A stretch of DNA of 64,000 nt from Rhyzopertha dominica (taxonomy: Eukaryota > Arthropoda > Insecta > Coleoptera > Bostrichidae), in NCBI GenBank assembly GCA_025024175.1, contig QCXZ01000137.1:16864001-16928000 (forward strand). Direction: 5' to 3'. The first letter of the stretch is position 1; every line of letters starts with the position of its first letter. Positions 10,512 to 19,239 of this stretch are shown piece after piece. A program made the position numbers and the translations under genes. The notes beneath the pieces were generated by a model. It was not told where the DNA came from. It did no database searches and worked only from the letters and a program-made list of their open reading frames with translations.

Positions 10512-11639
10512 GCTGCTTTGATATTCCTTAATACGTTATGCAACAGCTTTAATAACTAAACGACATGTACGTTCTATCCAGCCTCATGTTTTGCCTATTA
10601 TAACGATTTTATGAAACTCCTAACGAAATGTTATTTATGTTACAATTATTTTTGTTCCATCTGTGTGTATTTACATTGAACCTTTGTATAAAAACTACGT
10701 ATGTGTAATACTTGCATTAGGCCACCGCAGGTTTCTTTTGGTATGACTTGTTGTTGGTATTGCCTTTAGCAGACACCATAGCTGTTGGGCTGCCAAGAAT
10801 ATCCTACAGCGTGGAAGCTCTCGAAGATTAAAAGGCGTCACATGAGAGACAGTGGTAATGATCTCCTTCAAACTCAAGACAGAGAGTTGTGAGTATAGCG
10901 TCTCCACGAATCAAAATGCCGAAACATCATTTACTGCGGGATATGGAATTTTAGCTAATAAAAAGGCTGTCTTTATTGTATATGTTCCTCCCTTGTATTA
11001 TGTGTATGTGTTTTTGTATTTATCTTGTTTGGTATGTGCTTTTGTGTTGGTTTGGTATTCCCCCTGTTTGTCTTTGTAATGTATTATTTACGCAAATCCC
11101 TACCTTGTCACTTGTTTTTGCTTAACAACAAATATTCTGGGTCAATGTGGTTTTATCACTGACGATTACTTAAACAATGCTGTTTGCATCTCAGGAAACA
11201 AAGTCAGGTCCCTGCTGCATACCTGGCCTTCTTGAGGATCATTCTCCAATAATTTATGACGCAATATGCGCTATTTAAGTTAATCCAGGTCTAGCTTGAT
11301 TTGCTACTATTGTAAGTGTATTTTAATAGTTAAATATAACATATATTCACTTTATAAAGATTGGAGATTTTCCTTGCAGTTTTTCTCCAGTCTATTGTAA
11401 GCACACCGCAACTTTTTTGGTACAAAATATGCTGTGCATGTGTTACACGGAACTATGCGTTTGTATAATAATGTCATTTTGGGTCCTACTAAATACCTAG
11501 ACGATTACAATTAGCTATAAAGTTATTTATTTCAAGTATTAGGAGTATTTAAGTATATGGCCTGGGTACGCTATGGAACAGTACATAATCCCCACTATAT
11601 AACTATAGTACTTTATATTTCGCCTGTATTATGATGCAA

Positions 11640-11870
11640 TGTAAAGGGTAATTGGGAAAGCATGCTAAATTCAAATAAAAAAGTAACTTTCTGCAGTTGG
11701 GACTCGAACCTGAATCTCCAGAACGGAACTCTTTAAAGTCCAGACCCAGCGAGTATTATATGAATGTATATATACCAGAGTAACCTTCTGAGATTCGGGT
11801 TTGAGTCCCGACTTCAGCGAGTTGTTTTTTAATTTGAATATATCCTGCTTTCTCAATTACCCTATACATA
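11640..11870. repeat. Head-to-head pair of truncated SINE copies
   Basis: The left half (minus strand) has B box GGTTCGAGTCC near 11703-11713 followed by a tail CTTTTTTATTTGAATTTAGC and ending near ACCCTTTAC. The right half (plus strand) has GGGTTTGAGTCCCG near 11801-11814, then TTTTTTAATTTGAATATATC and CAATTACCCTA. Both are the 3' half of the SINE at 9433-9600. Their A-box halves are missing, so neither keeps a complete pol III promoter. The two tails point outwards and make an imperfect palindrome. Confidence 0.65.
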
Positions 11871-13929
11871 ATATAGGCGAAATATAACGTACTACAATTA
11901 CCAATGTCATTGTAAGGGTAAGGGTTTTGATAGGAATATGAACCTGAAACTGAGTTTGAAGGCTCTTCTTGCCGATGCCAAAAAGCAATACCAGTTTTAG
12001 GAACCTTTTGAGTCTCAGGGCAATCAGGCTCTCCGCTTACAGCTCCCTCTTCACCCTCATCATTCAAACTTCTTTTAGAAACATGTTTCCTCTTAATCTT
12101 ACTAGTCAATTAAAAAATTACACGTTTTGTATTTACATTAACAATTATGCAGAAAAAATGCAAATAAAAATAGTTGAATCGCTGAACCTTTTTAACACTT
12201 ATTATTTCATTACAATAATATAGTTTAAAAAGGTATATAGAATATTAAACAAAATTGTCTTAAATTCTAAAAGCAATTAGAAAATAAAGAATGTACGCGG
12301 TGTGCTATTTAAGAAAACTTTGTGTCCATCTAACTCTGCTATGTTCTAGTTTCAAATTGCATTTTAATATAATTTCAAGCACATGACCGGTGCTTCTGAA
12401 TATTAATATCGTGATATATAGAAGATAAGAAATACGATCCATTCACGCGCCAGTGACCGCTTGTATAAAAGAAAGTACAAATAATAAAAGCATTGCTACA
12501 ATGAAAAATTCTCAAGCGTAGTTGTCGACCTGGCAATGTTCACCTGAAAGACAACTAAATCTTTTTCTAATTCAAAAGAGGACAAGTTTGCCATGCTATT
12601 ACGTAAAATAAGCCTCCCAATTTCTCCATAATCTCCGCCGTTGGAGAGCTCTCTGAAGATAAGACTGAAATAAGAAGAGTGTACCGCCCATCGTCATCGT
12701 TCATAGAAAATGGAACGGGGAAACAAGTTTGCCGGCCTTAAGAGCATTAGTATTCGGGGTATCTAAAGTAAGGGGATTTAGTTCTCGAGATAAATTCTCT
12801 GGGGTCGAATTCTATCGGCGCTATCAACAATTTGTCCGATCGCCATTTACATAAATCGGCGGGGAAGGCTGGAATTATGCCCAGACACGGAACCAACCGA
12901 ATATATTTCTCCCGTTTTATTATATCTCCGTGTGTACACCAATAAAATTCCGGGATTTTTCGTGGCGGTTTTGAATTTTATACTCGAAAGCGGAACGATG
13001 CACTTTGGAGAGATTTATTTGACGTGCGAAAACCTGCAGTAAAACGGCTGCTGTAAAACACCTACGTGCATACGGCTAGTGAAACATTTACATGAAGGGC
13101 CAGCGACCATTAGTGGAGTAACTATTATGTGGGTCGTTAAACGCAATTGAAAGTGAATTCAAGTTAATTGAGTCTTGCGAACTAAAAAACTGAAACTTCA
13201 ATCTCGGGGTAGAGCGAAGTGCGTGAGCTGTATGTTTGGAAGAAAAAATACGAATTATCAATTTTTTATCCATTTTATCATATTCCTTGTTTATATTTTA
13301 CATTTAAGATGTTCCTCCATTTGTAGCAATCAATCACAGTGTTGCAGAAGTTTGTTTATTACGGAAATCAGTGGCGCGGTGAGTTTTCTAAGCGCCCCAG
13401 GGCAGATGGCTACTTGGGCGGCCTTTGGTTTCTTCTGGAGCCTGAGACCGTATCCTCTCTACTGACATGACGTCAAACTAGTAGCCAAACAACATGCACA
13501 GAGTCTTACCGCGTTGTATGCAACAGAGATTATACGGTTTTCACATTTCAACTTACTTCATTCAAAATGTAAAGCTCAAATCGATCTATTACTAATGTGT
13601 CTTCAAGAATTAGCGAATTGTAAATTTATTCTAGAATAAACAATTTACCATTTCAGCTAGTAATTAGTTCAACAGACCATTGCATCAACAATTTCAATTT
13701 AATTTTCTTTACATTTTGAATTTAGCAGGACGTGACAATGAATTCCCTGGAACCTAGTCATACCACTAACAGCTTCACTTTCAAGCCTTTTTTGGTTTTT
13801 CTTAAGATCAATCAGTCGCAATTCAATCCCGGATTCTGACACTAGCGGAAGCGTGGCTTAAATTTGAATGGTTCATTTGTGACTAAGAAAAGTAACTTTG
13901 CCCTAATAATAAATATGTAATGTATTATA
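11871..13929. other. Unassigned spacer with a GC-richer block
   Basis: About 12590-13020 is GC-richer and non-repetitive here (for example CTCCGCCGTTGGAGAGCTCT, CGATCGCCATTTACATAAAT, GTTTTATTATATCTCCGTGT). It is a candidate conserved non-coding block. Around 13368-13470 a CAGTGGCGCGGTGAG start with CTAAGCGCCCCAGGG resembles a hAT-type end, but no mirrored end was found. No coding gene is supported. Confidence 0.35.
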
Positions 13930-13930
13930 T

Positions 13931-14485
13931 GACAAGAATGTCGTCTAAAAATACTACGACTCCTTCTAAACTATTCAATACAGATTCCATTAATTTTTGA
14001 AACTTTGCGGGAATACTGGCTATACCATAAGGTACCCCAATATATATAGAGAAAGACCTTTGTGAGTTGTTACGGTAACCAAATTTAGTGACTTGTCATC
14101 AAGCAAAACCTGCTGGTACGCATTTGATAAATCTGATTTGCTGAAATGTGTACCACCTTCCAACTTTGCAAACAATTTCTCTATTCGCAGTACTGGTACT
14201 GGTCAATTTCAATCAAAGCGTAACTTTAAAGTCACCACAGATTCTAACTGACCCATCTTTTTTAATACTGGAACGATAGGCGTTACCTAAGGGTTATAAT
14301 CAAGGGGCTTAATAATACCAAGTTTTTGTAAATTATCCAATTCGCTTTCTACTTTTGTTCTTAGTGCAAATGTTAAAGGTCGAGCACGGATGAACTTTGG
14401 TGTTACTGTATCAGATTTTAATTTAATAGAAATCTTACCTTTGCTGAACGTACCTAACCCAGATTCAAAAACATATGAGTATTTA
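13931..14485 (-). pseudogene. Gypsy reverse transcriptase, N-terminal half
   Basis: Reading leftwards from the PLE boundary: FESGLGTF, then KLKSDTVTPKFIRARPL, then ELDNLQKLGIIKP. After a stop come PIVPVLKKDGSVRICGDFKV, KLEGGTHFSKSDLSNAYQQ (first catalytic Asp region) and, after a frameshift, YGIASIPAKFQ and FLDDILV (13931-13951, the YxDD box). These are in the standard order for Ty3/gypsy RT fingers and palm. Everything after FLDDILV is missing, which marks a truncation point at about 13930. At least one stop and one frameshift are present. The enzyme would have copied the element's RNA; this copy cannot. Confidence 0.85.
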
Positions 14486-15181
14486 ATAAGATAATATTTT
14501 TTCGGATAGATCGCTGTCTCTTGAAAACACTGACAAAAAGTTAATAGTGTGACGTTTCGATTACACCTGTAATCTTTGTCAAAGACGAAGAACCTCAAAA
14601 TTTGCCTGACACAAGTTCAAACAAAATTTTGAAAGTAAATAAACAAATCACCAAGGAAGCGAGACGTCATAGAAACAACGTGCCAACCTGATAAAAAAGG
14701 AACCTAACGATGAAAAAGGAACTACCTACCTACTAGATATACACGAACTACTTGATAAAAGATAACTACAAAATAGCCTTCCAAATGTCACCTAACTCAT
14801 AATTTCCACTATCCCTATTAAAATTATTAGTATTCCTACAAATTTCTATAGCTTCTTTTATTAGACGTTTGTGATAATATTTTTCTCTATGTAAAATTTT
14901 TGTTTTATCAAAATCAATCATGAGTCTAGTCAAATATGAGTGTTCAGCTACGGAAGATTTATCTATCTGTTGCACCCTAGTAGCACGTATGTGTTCTTTC
15001 AACGCGTACCTACTTTTCTTTTAGTTTGACCTATGTAACACTTTCCGCAAGAACAAGTAATTTTGTAAACACCTTCACTCTCTAAATGTACTTTATCTTT
15101 AGTAGAACTTAAAATTTTATCTAAATTATTATATGTACTATCAACAACTAAAATATCGTGTTTTCTAAGCATCCTCTTTAA
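14486..15181 (-). pseudogene. PLE copy A inverted left arm with second GIY-YIG frame
   Basis: The minus-strand frame includes KVHLESEGVYKI, CSCGKCYIGQTKRKVGTR, then after a single-base frameshift (about 15001-15003, where other copies have one more A) LKEHIRATRVQQIDKSS and on to the shared ending NYELGDIWKAIL. It is not a simple copy of the right arm: it keeps two extra codons before KVHLES (KDKVHLES against KVHLES at 17208) and its own point differences. The template was therefore a sister element or a second transcript. GVY...YIG and the following Arg are the nuclease signature residues. Confidence 0.85.
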
Positions 15182-15218
15182 ATCATCTAACATAGTTAAA
15201 ACCAACGTCAACAACACT

Positions 15219-16361
15219 GTGATAAACCTGTCAAAAAAGAGTGTCTCAGATGCTGCAGTAAATAATTTAGCGAAGGGGATGAACTTTGCTGTAACGCCAC
15301 GGACCATTCCAAAAGTGGAGATAATGTCATCTGTGGAATCTTGTATAAGACTGCTTCCGAAAGATCAAGCGGATAAGATTAGAATGGATGTATGCCACGC
15401 TATTAGAAATGCACGTACGCCCAAACCTAATGTGACATCTGAGGAAATGAATGCTCTTAAGGATTTGAATACAGATAAGTCCATTATAGTTACTAGAGCA
15501 GATAAAGGTTCAGCCACAGTAATTTTAGATAGAACAGATTACGAGAATAAAATTAGAGAGTTGTTAGATGAGGAAACATATCAAAAATTATCCCGAGATC
15601 CTACCTCAAAAATTTCCAAAATTACCAATGATCTTATCAAAAGTTCAAATCTTTCGAATGAGGAGAAATCTCTTTTAACTGTTTCCGATTGCAAGGTACC
15701 TAAATTGTATGGTTTGCCCCAAATCCACAAAACCAATGTCTCGTTAAGACCCATAGTCAATACGATTGGCAGTCTTTGTTACAGATTGGCAAAATTTTGT
15801 GCCAACTATTTAAAACCTTATGTAGGAAATACCAGTAGTTTCATCAAAAATTCTTCACACTTTATCGATATTATAAAAGGTTTAAGTATTTCAGAAGGTG
15901 ATATTTTGGTTAATTTTGACGTGGTTTCTTTATTTACGAAAGTACCTATTCCTGAAACGATAGATATCANCAAATCCAAGCTTAATAGCGATCCCTTAGG
16001 TGACACGATAGCTAGATTATCCGAACATTGTTTAAAATCTACTTATTTCTTATGGAACGATAATTTTTATGAACAAAAATCAGGTCGTGCAATGGGTTCA
16101 CCTCTAAGTCCTGTAGTAGCCAATTTGATTATGGAAAATTTTGAACATGTAGCGATAAACAGTTTTCAACTTAAACCAAAATGTTGGTATAGGTACGTAG
16201 ATGACACTTTTGTTATTTGGCCCCACGGTATAGAAGAGCTGGGTAGGTTTCTAAATCATTTGAACAGTCAAAATCCCGACATAAAATTTACTATGGAATT
16301 AGAATGCAATGGTAGTTTACCTTACTTGGATGTCAAAATTTACAGAACAAACACTGGATAG
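15219..16361 (+). CDS. Penelope-like reverse transcriptase (5' part lost, premature stop)
   Basis: The 380-codon frame carries the PLE RT motif order. It opens with the N-terminal block LAKGMNFAVTPRTIPKVE and LLPKDQA. It continues IIVTRADKGSATVILDRTDY (about residues 90-108), KLYGLPQIHK (about 164-173), LVNFDVVSLFTKVP (first catalytic Asp), GRAMGSPLSPVVANLIMENF, YRYVDDTFVIW (YVDD, catalytic pair) and LPYLDVKIY. The whole PLE protein is normally longer: residues before LSKKSVSDAA are missing at the inverted junction, so the listed start is only the first in-frame codon. The frame ends at TAG (16359-16361) where PLE copy B has CAG (Gln), so the stop is a C-to-T mutation in this copy. One N base lies in the frame at 15969. 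Confidence 0.92.
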   Translation: MINLSKKSVSDAAVNNLAKGMNFAVTPRTIPKVEIMSSVESCIRLLPKDQADKIRMDVCHAIRNARTPKPNVTSEEMNALKDLNTDKSIIVTRADKGSATVILDRTDYENKIRELLDEETYQKLSRDPTSKISKITNDLIKSSNLSNEEKSLLTVSDCKVPKLYGLPQIHKTNVSLRPIVNTIGSLCYRLAKFCANYLKPYVGNTSSFIKNSSHFIDIIKGLSISEGDILVNFDVVSLFTKVPIPETIDIXKSKLNSDPLGDTIARLSEHCLKSTYFLWNDNFYEQKSGRAMGSPLSPVVANLIMENFEHVAINSFQLKPKCWYRYVDDTFVIWPHGIEELGRFLNHLNSQNPDIKFTMELECNGSLPYLDVKIYRTNTG

Positions 16362-16646
16362 TTAGGACACAAGGTTTACAGAAAACCAACACACACAGAC
16401 AGATATTTACATGCCACATCTCACCACCCTCCTTCTCAAAAGAATAGTCTTATTAGGACGTTATTTGTTAGAGCACAAAGGATATCAGACGAAAGTTCTG
16501 TACGAAAAGAAATATATCATCTTAAATCAGCGCTAGTGAGAAGTGGTTATAGTAGTAAGAATATTTGGTCAGTTTTTAATAAAAGTGCTCATCCAAATCA
16601 AGTAAATTCTCAGCCACGACAAAGTAAATTGAAGTTGAGTTTGCCT

Positions 16647-17093
16647 CAGGGGCGGATCCAGAGTAGGATTTTGGGGGGGGGGGAGGGAACTACATAATTT
16701 TGTACTTTATTTAAGAAATGTGTAAATGTAAACCATAGATTTATTTTTGATAGATATTTCAACATGTATTTCATAGTATCAAATCTACCACTATCTCTTT
16801 TGTTGAGAACGCGCCCACGCGGAAATACGCTTATTTTCAAATGAATCCTTATAGGGTAAATGAAATTGATTAGCAACTCAAAGTCCTTTTCTTCGCAGAG
16901 CGTCATTTATGATGGAAATGCGGTAACTTATATATCAAAACATTATCGATAATTTTATTGTTAAATGTTCAATTGTTGATTTTTTACGATTTTCGCTGTC
17001 TCATTGGAAAAAATGTATAACGTACAACTTTTGGGGGAGGAGGGGGAACTCTCCCGCAGTTCCCCCCCCCCCCCCCCCGTGGATCCGCCCCTG
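16647..17093. mobile_element. hAT-type MITE inserted in the PLE
   Basis: The 447-bp element begins CAGGGGCGGATCCA and ends TGGATCCGCCCCTG, perfect 14-bp terminal inverted repeats. It is flanked by exact 8-bp duplications GTTTGCCT (16639-16646 and 17094-17101). An 8-bp duplication and CAGGGGCG-type ends are diagnostic of hAT elements. The interior has no transposase frame and carries a G-run near the left end and a C-run near the right end. PLE copy B keeps the uninterrupted site (about 30720), confirming the boundaries. It is non-autonomous. Confidence 0.93.
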
Positions 17094-17095
17094 GT

Positions 17096-17536
17096 TTGCC
17101 TTATGTACAAGGCCTTTCGGAAAAATTAAAGGGGATGCTTAGAAAACACGATATTTTAGTTGTTGATAGTACATATAAAAATTTAGATAAAATTTTAAGT
17201 TCTACTAAAGTACATTTAGAGAGTGAAGGTGTTTACAAAATTACTTGTTCTTGCGGAAAGTGTTACATAGGTCAAACTAAAAGAAAAGTAGGTACGCGTT
17301 TGAAAGAACACATACGTGCTACTAGGTTGCAACAGATAGATAAATCTTCCGTAGCTGAATACTCATATTTGACTAGACACATGATTGATTTTGATAAAAC
17401 AAAAATTTTACATAGAGAAAAATATTATCACAAACGTCTAATAAAAGAAGCTATAGAAATTTGTAGGAATACTAATAATTTTAATAGGGATTGTGGAAAT
17501 TATGAGTTAGGTGACATTTGGAAGGCTATTTTGTAG
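17096..17536 (+). CDS. PLE GIY-YIG endonuclease domain, right arm
   Basis: After the MITE the frame continues PYVQGLSEKLKGMLRKHDIL and VVDSTYKNLDKIL, then the nuclease core VHLESEGVYKITCSCGKCYI and GQTKRKVGTRLKEHIRATRL, ending NYELGDIWKAIL. GVY and YIG are the paired signature strands, the Arg of TR-LKEH is the conserved catalytic-site Arg, and CSCGKC is the Cys cluster typical of PLE nucleases before YIG. In an intact PLE this domain nicks the target and is fused to the RT; here the MITE and the upstream TAG separate the two. The frame from 17096 is intact to its natural stop, but its first Met is only an in-frame codon. Confidence 0.9.
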   Translation: MPYVQGLSEKLKGMLRKHDILVVDSTYKNLDKILSSTKVHLESEGVYKITCSCGKCYIGQTKRKVGTRLKEHIRATRLQQIDKSSVAEYSYLTRHMIDFDKTKILHREKYYHKRLIKEAIEICRNTNNFNRDCGNYELGDIWKAIL

Positions 17537-17716
17537 TTATCTTTTATCAAGTAGTTGGTGTATATCTAGTAGGTAGGTAGTTCCTTTTTCATCGTTAGGT
17601 TCCTTTCTTATCAGGTTGGCACGTTGTTTCTATGACGTCTCGCATCCTTGGTGATTTGTTTATTTACTTTCAAAATTTTGTTTGAACTTGTGTCAGGCAA
17701 ATTTTGAGGTTCTTCG

Positions 17717-17752
17717 GCTTTGACAAAGATTACAGGTGTAATCGAAACGTCA
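17717..17752 (+). ncRNA. Hammerhead-like motif in PLE family 1 3' region (degenerate)
   Basis: The bases TTTGACAAAG, an ATTAC/GTAAT stem and CGAAACGTC recall the PLE hammerhead layout (CTGANGA, helix II, GAAAC, GTC). Two core positions deviate (T for C, A for G), so self-cleavage is doubtful. The same motif is kept at 14543-14577 and about 30066-30100 on the minus strand. Confidence 0.3.
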
Positions 17753-17862
17753 GACTATTAATTTTTTGTCAGTGTTTTCAAGAGACAGCGATCTATCCGA
17801 CAAAATATTATCTTATTATATTATGGACGCTGAAAGCATTCACCCTCGTATATGAGTATTTA

Positions 17863-18190
17863 TTTATTAATGATTGCATATCCTTTGGATATTCCATAAA
17901 ATCGATTGTTGATACTTGCAAGCCAAATCTGTCAAAGAAATCGCGACCAAGGAGTGGCGGCCCTGATGCGTCCTCTGTAACATAAAAATTCAGATCATTA
18001 GATTTATTTTGGTACGAAACATTACATTTAATATACCCTAATGGTGTTAATGTATTGCCATTATATTAATTAAAAACTGTGTTAGTACAAAACAGTGTTT
18101 TAGTTTCGAAATTGGATTTATACAATTTTTCTGGAATTGCAGAAGAACTAGCTCCTGTATCTAAACAAAATGTGAATGGTTTTTGGTCAA
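17863..18190 (-). pseudogene. Gypsy retropepsin (protease)
   Basis: Minus-strand reading gives FTFCLDTGASSSAIP, with the aspartic-protease active-site triad DTG (Asp-Thr-Gly) at 18150-18161. After a stop it continues to GPPLLGRDFFDRFGL, the conserved C-terminal G-R-D/N block, and a linker ending just at the PLE boundary. In retroelements this enzyme cuts the Gag-Pol polyprotein. A stop in the middle (about 18066) disables it. The flanking order gag, zinc knuckle, protease, RT is as expected for gypsy. Confidence 0.8.
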
Positions 18191-19003
18191 TTAAATAGAT
18201 CAACAGATTCTAAAAAGTGATTGTTCTTTTTATTAACTGACGACAAATTCTTCCGTTTTTTGTGCACACACTGGAGCGAGATGATCTTTTGTTCCACAAA
18301 TATGTCAGAAACACTCTCTGAACGAATGGTTTGAATGGTTTTTCCTTCCGCATACGCTACACTTCGCCTTCTTGGTGCTCCCGCGGCTGCTGGAAGGTCC
18401 TCCATTGCGCACCTGCATCTTCTTATTAGGTGGCGCGCTGCTTGGCACCTGTATAATGGACTTGGACCTCTGGTTCACTCTTCACCTGGAATCCTTCAAA
18501 ACTCGAAGAATGCGATTTCTACGATGTCTTTGAAAGAAATCGTTTTTTTTTCTTCGAAAAGACGATCTTGAATAGGGCCCCTGTGGTAGGCGACAATAAA
18601 ATGATCTCTCATTGCCATTTCTAGTTCGCTAGGTTCAAAATCACAAGTTGCAGCTAAACTTGTTAATCTCGCAGCCCACTATTTTGCCGATTCGGAAGCC
18701 ATCTTGACGGAAGGGTAAAATTTGTACCGAGCTGCAAAAACCGACACATTGGGTTTGATATACTCCGTAAATAATGGAATTAGCTCGGAAAACTGTTTGC
18801 TTTTGACAAAAATTGAAGATTAGTTTATACGCGTCTTCACTTAACGTGTTGAGCAAAACTGCATCTTTGCGTTTGTCGTCTATAATGTCATTTGCTACGT
18901 AGTAATTGTATATTCGTCGCTTGAACATTGACCAATCTGAGTTAACTGGATCAAATTCCCGCAAATATCCTATGGTTTCCACGAATGACGTTGTGGTTGC
19001 CAT
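18191..19003 (-). pseudogene. Gypsy gag with zinc-knuckle remnants
   Basis: It starts at an ATG (19001-19003) with MATTTSFVETIGYLREFDP. DWSMFKRRIYNYYVANDI, DDKRKDAVLLNTLS and DAYKLI follow, the capsid-like opening typical of Mag-lineage gag. After a frameshift near 18807 the capsid continues in another frame (SELIPLFTEYIKP, FAARYKFYP, a stop, then LTSLAATCDFEP, RDHFIVAYHRGPIQDRL). Two Cys/His boxes follow at about 18250-18350 (CSVCGRKNH and CGTKDHLAPVC) with a stop between them. Gag packages the element RNA; this copy is broken. Confidence 0.8.
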
Positions 19004-19096
19004 TTTTCACCTTATCTAGGATCGCACGTGAGTAAACTTGATGCCACCCGCACTTAATTTGAAGTACTGGTTAATATCGGCATTCCTCGTCGCCAC

Positions 19097-19239
19097 TGTA
19101 ATGTATTTCCGTTTTTTTAATATAAAAATGAAAAGATACATCAACTCTTTACAATATCTTTATTCGACTGCTTTTACATTTCCTTTTTCTGTTCCCCTAC
19201 TCTTCAGTCCCCCACCTGTCTTGGTATCACTATAGATCA
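19097..19239 (-). repeat. Probable gypsy 5' LTR
   Basis: On the minus strand this begins TGATCTATAGTGATACCAAG, carries AATAAA (19159-19164) and ends TTACA one base before the TGGCGACGAGG primer-binding-like site. About 143 bp is short, as in Mag-type elements. The second LTR has been lost with the 3' end of the element, so the outer boundary (19239) is inferred only from the TG rule. Confidence 0.5.

Larger units (their letters stand above)
9712..11545 (+). repeat. Unclassified large interspersed repeat R1, copy 1
   Basis: This stretch can be followed, diverged but collinear, against the reverse complement of about 36335-38875. Shared landmarks in order: TTATTATTCTGCATACAATA (9725), the 101-bp tandem units, TCCAACA...GCGAGAC...CCCGC coding-like DNA, GCCAAGAATATCCTACA (10793), CTGCGGGATATGGA...GGCTGTC, ACGCAAATCCCTACCTTGTC (11092), CAACAAATATTCTGGGTCAA (11127), ACTTAAACAAT, TTTTTCTCCAGTCTATTGTA (11380). 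I found no terminal inverted repeat, LTR pair, transposase or RT. It may be a non-autonomous retroelement or a fragment of a larger element; the ends are approximate. Confidence 0.65.
14486..17849 (+). mobile_element. Penelope-like element, copy A, with inverted left arm
   Basis: Exact 13-bp duplications ATATGAGTATTTA flank it (14473-14485 and 17850-17862). The plus-strand body carries the RT (15219-16361), a linker, and the GIY-YIG nuclease (17096-17536), then a 3' region ending GGACGCTGAAAGCATTCACC. The left arm, 14486 to about 15181, is a reverse-complement copy of the 3' part including a second GIY-YIG frame. This tandem/inverted arm layout is characteristic of PLEs. The N-terminal portion of the ORF is missing at the junction near 15181. 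A hAT MITE (16647-17093) interrupts the linker. Confidence 0.92.
13930..19239 (-). mobile_element. Truncated Mag-type Ty3/gypsy retrotransposon, split by a PLE
   Basis: Minus-strand order from the right: probable short LTR (19097-19239), a primer-binding-like TGGCGACGAGG (19085-19095), gag, zinc knuckles, protease with DTGA, then RT up to FLDDILV where the element stops at 13930. RNase H, integrase and the second LTR are absent, and no env-like frame is seen. The PLE at 14486-17849 interrupts the linker between protease and RT. The gypsy reading resumes across the duplicated 13 bases ATATGAGTATTTA. Several frameshifts and stops make it non-functional. Assignment to the Mag-like lineage rests on gag and RT motif style. 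Confidence 0.85.

Noticed and set aside
17717..17752. Active hammerhead ribozyme in PLE family 1
   Set aside because: Two of the invariant core positions differ (TTGACAA in place of CTGANGA), so only a degenerate motif is claimed.
13930..19239. Endogenous retrovirus with an envelope gene
   Set aside because: The element is truncated after the RT FLDDILV motif and no env-like frame lies in either flank; it is an ordinary gypsy retrotransposon fragment.
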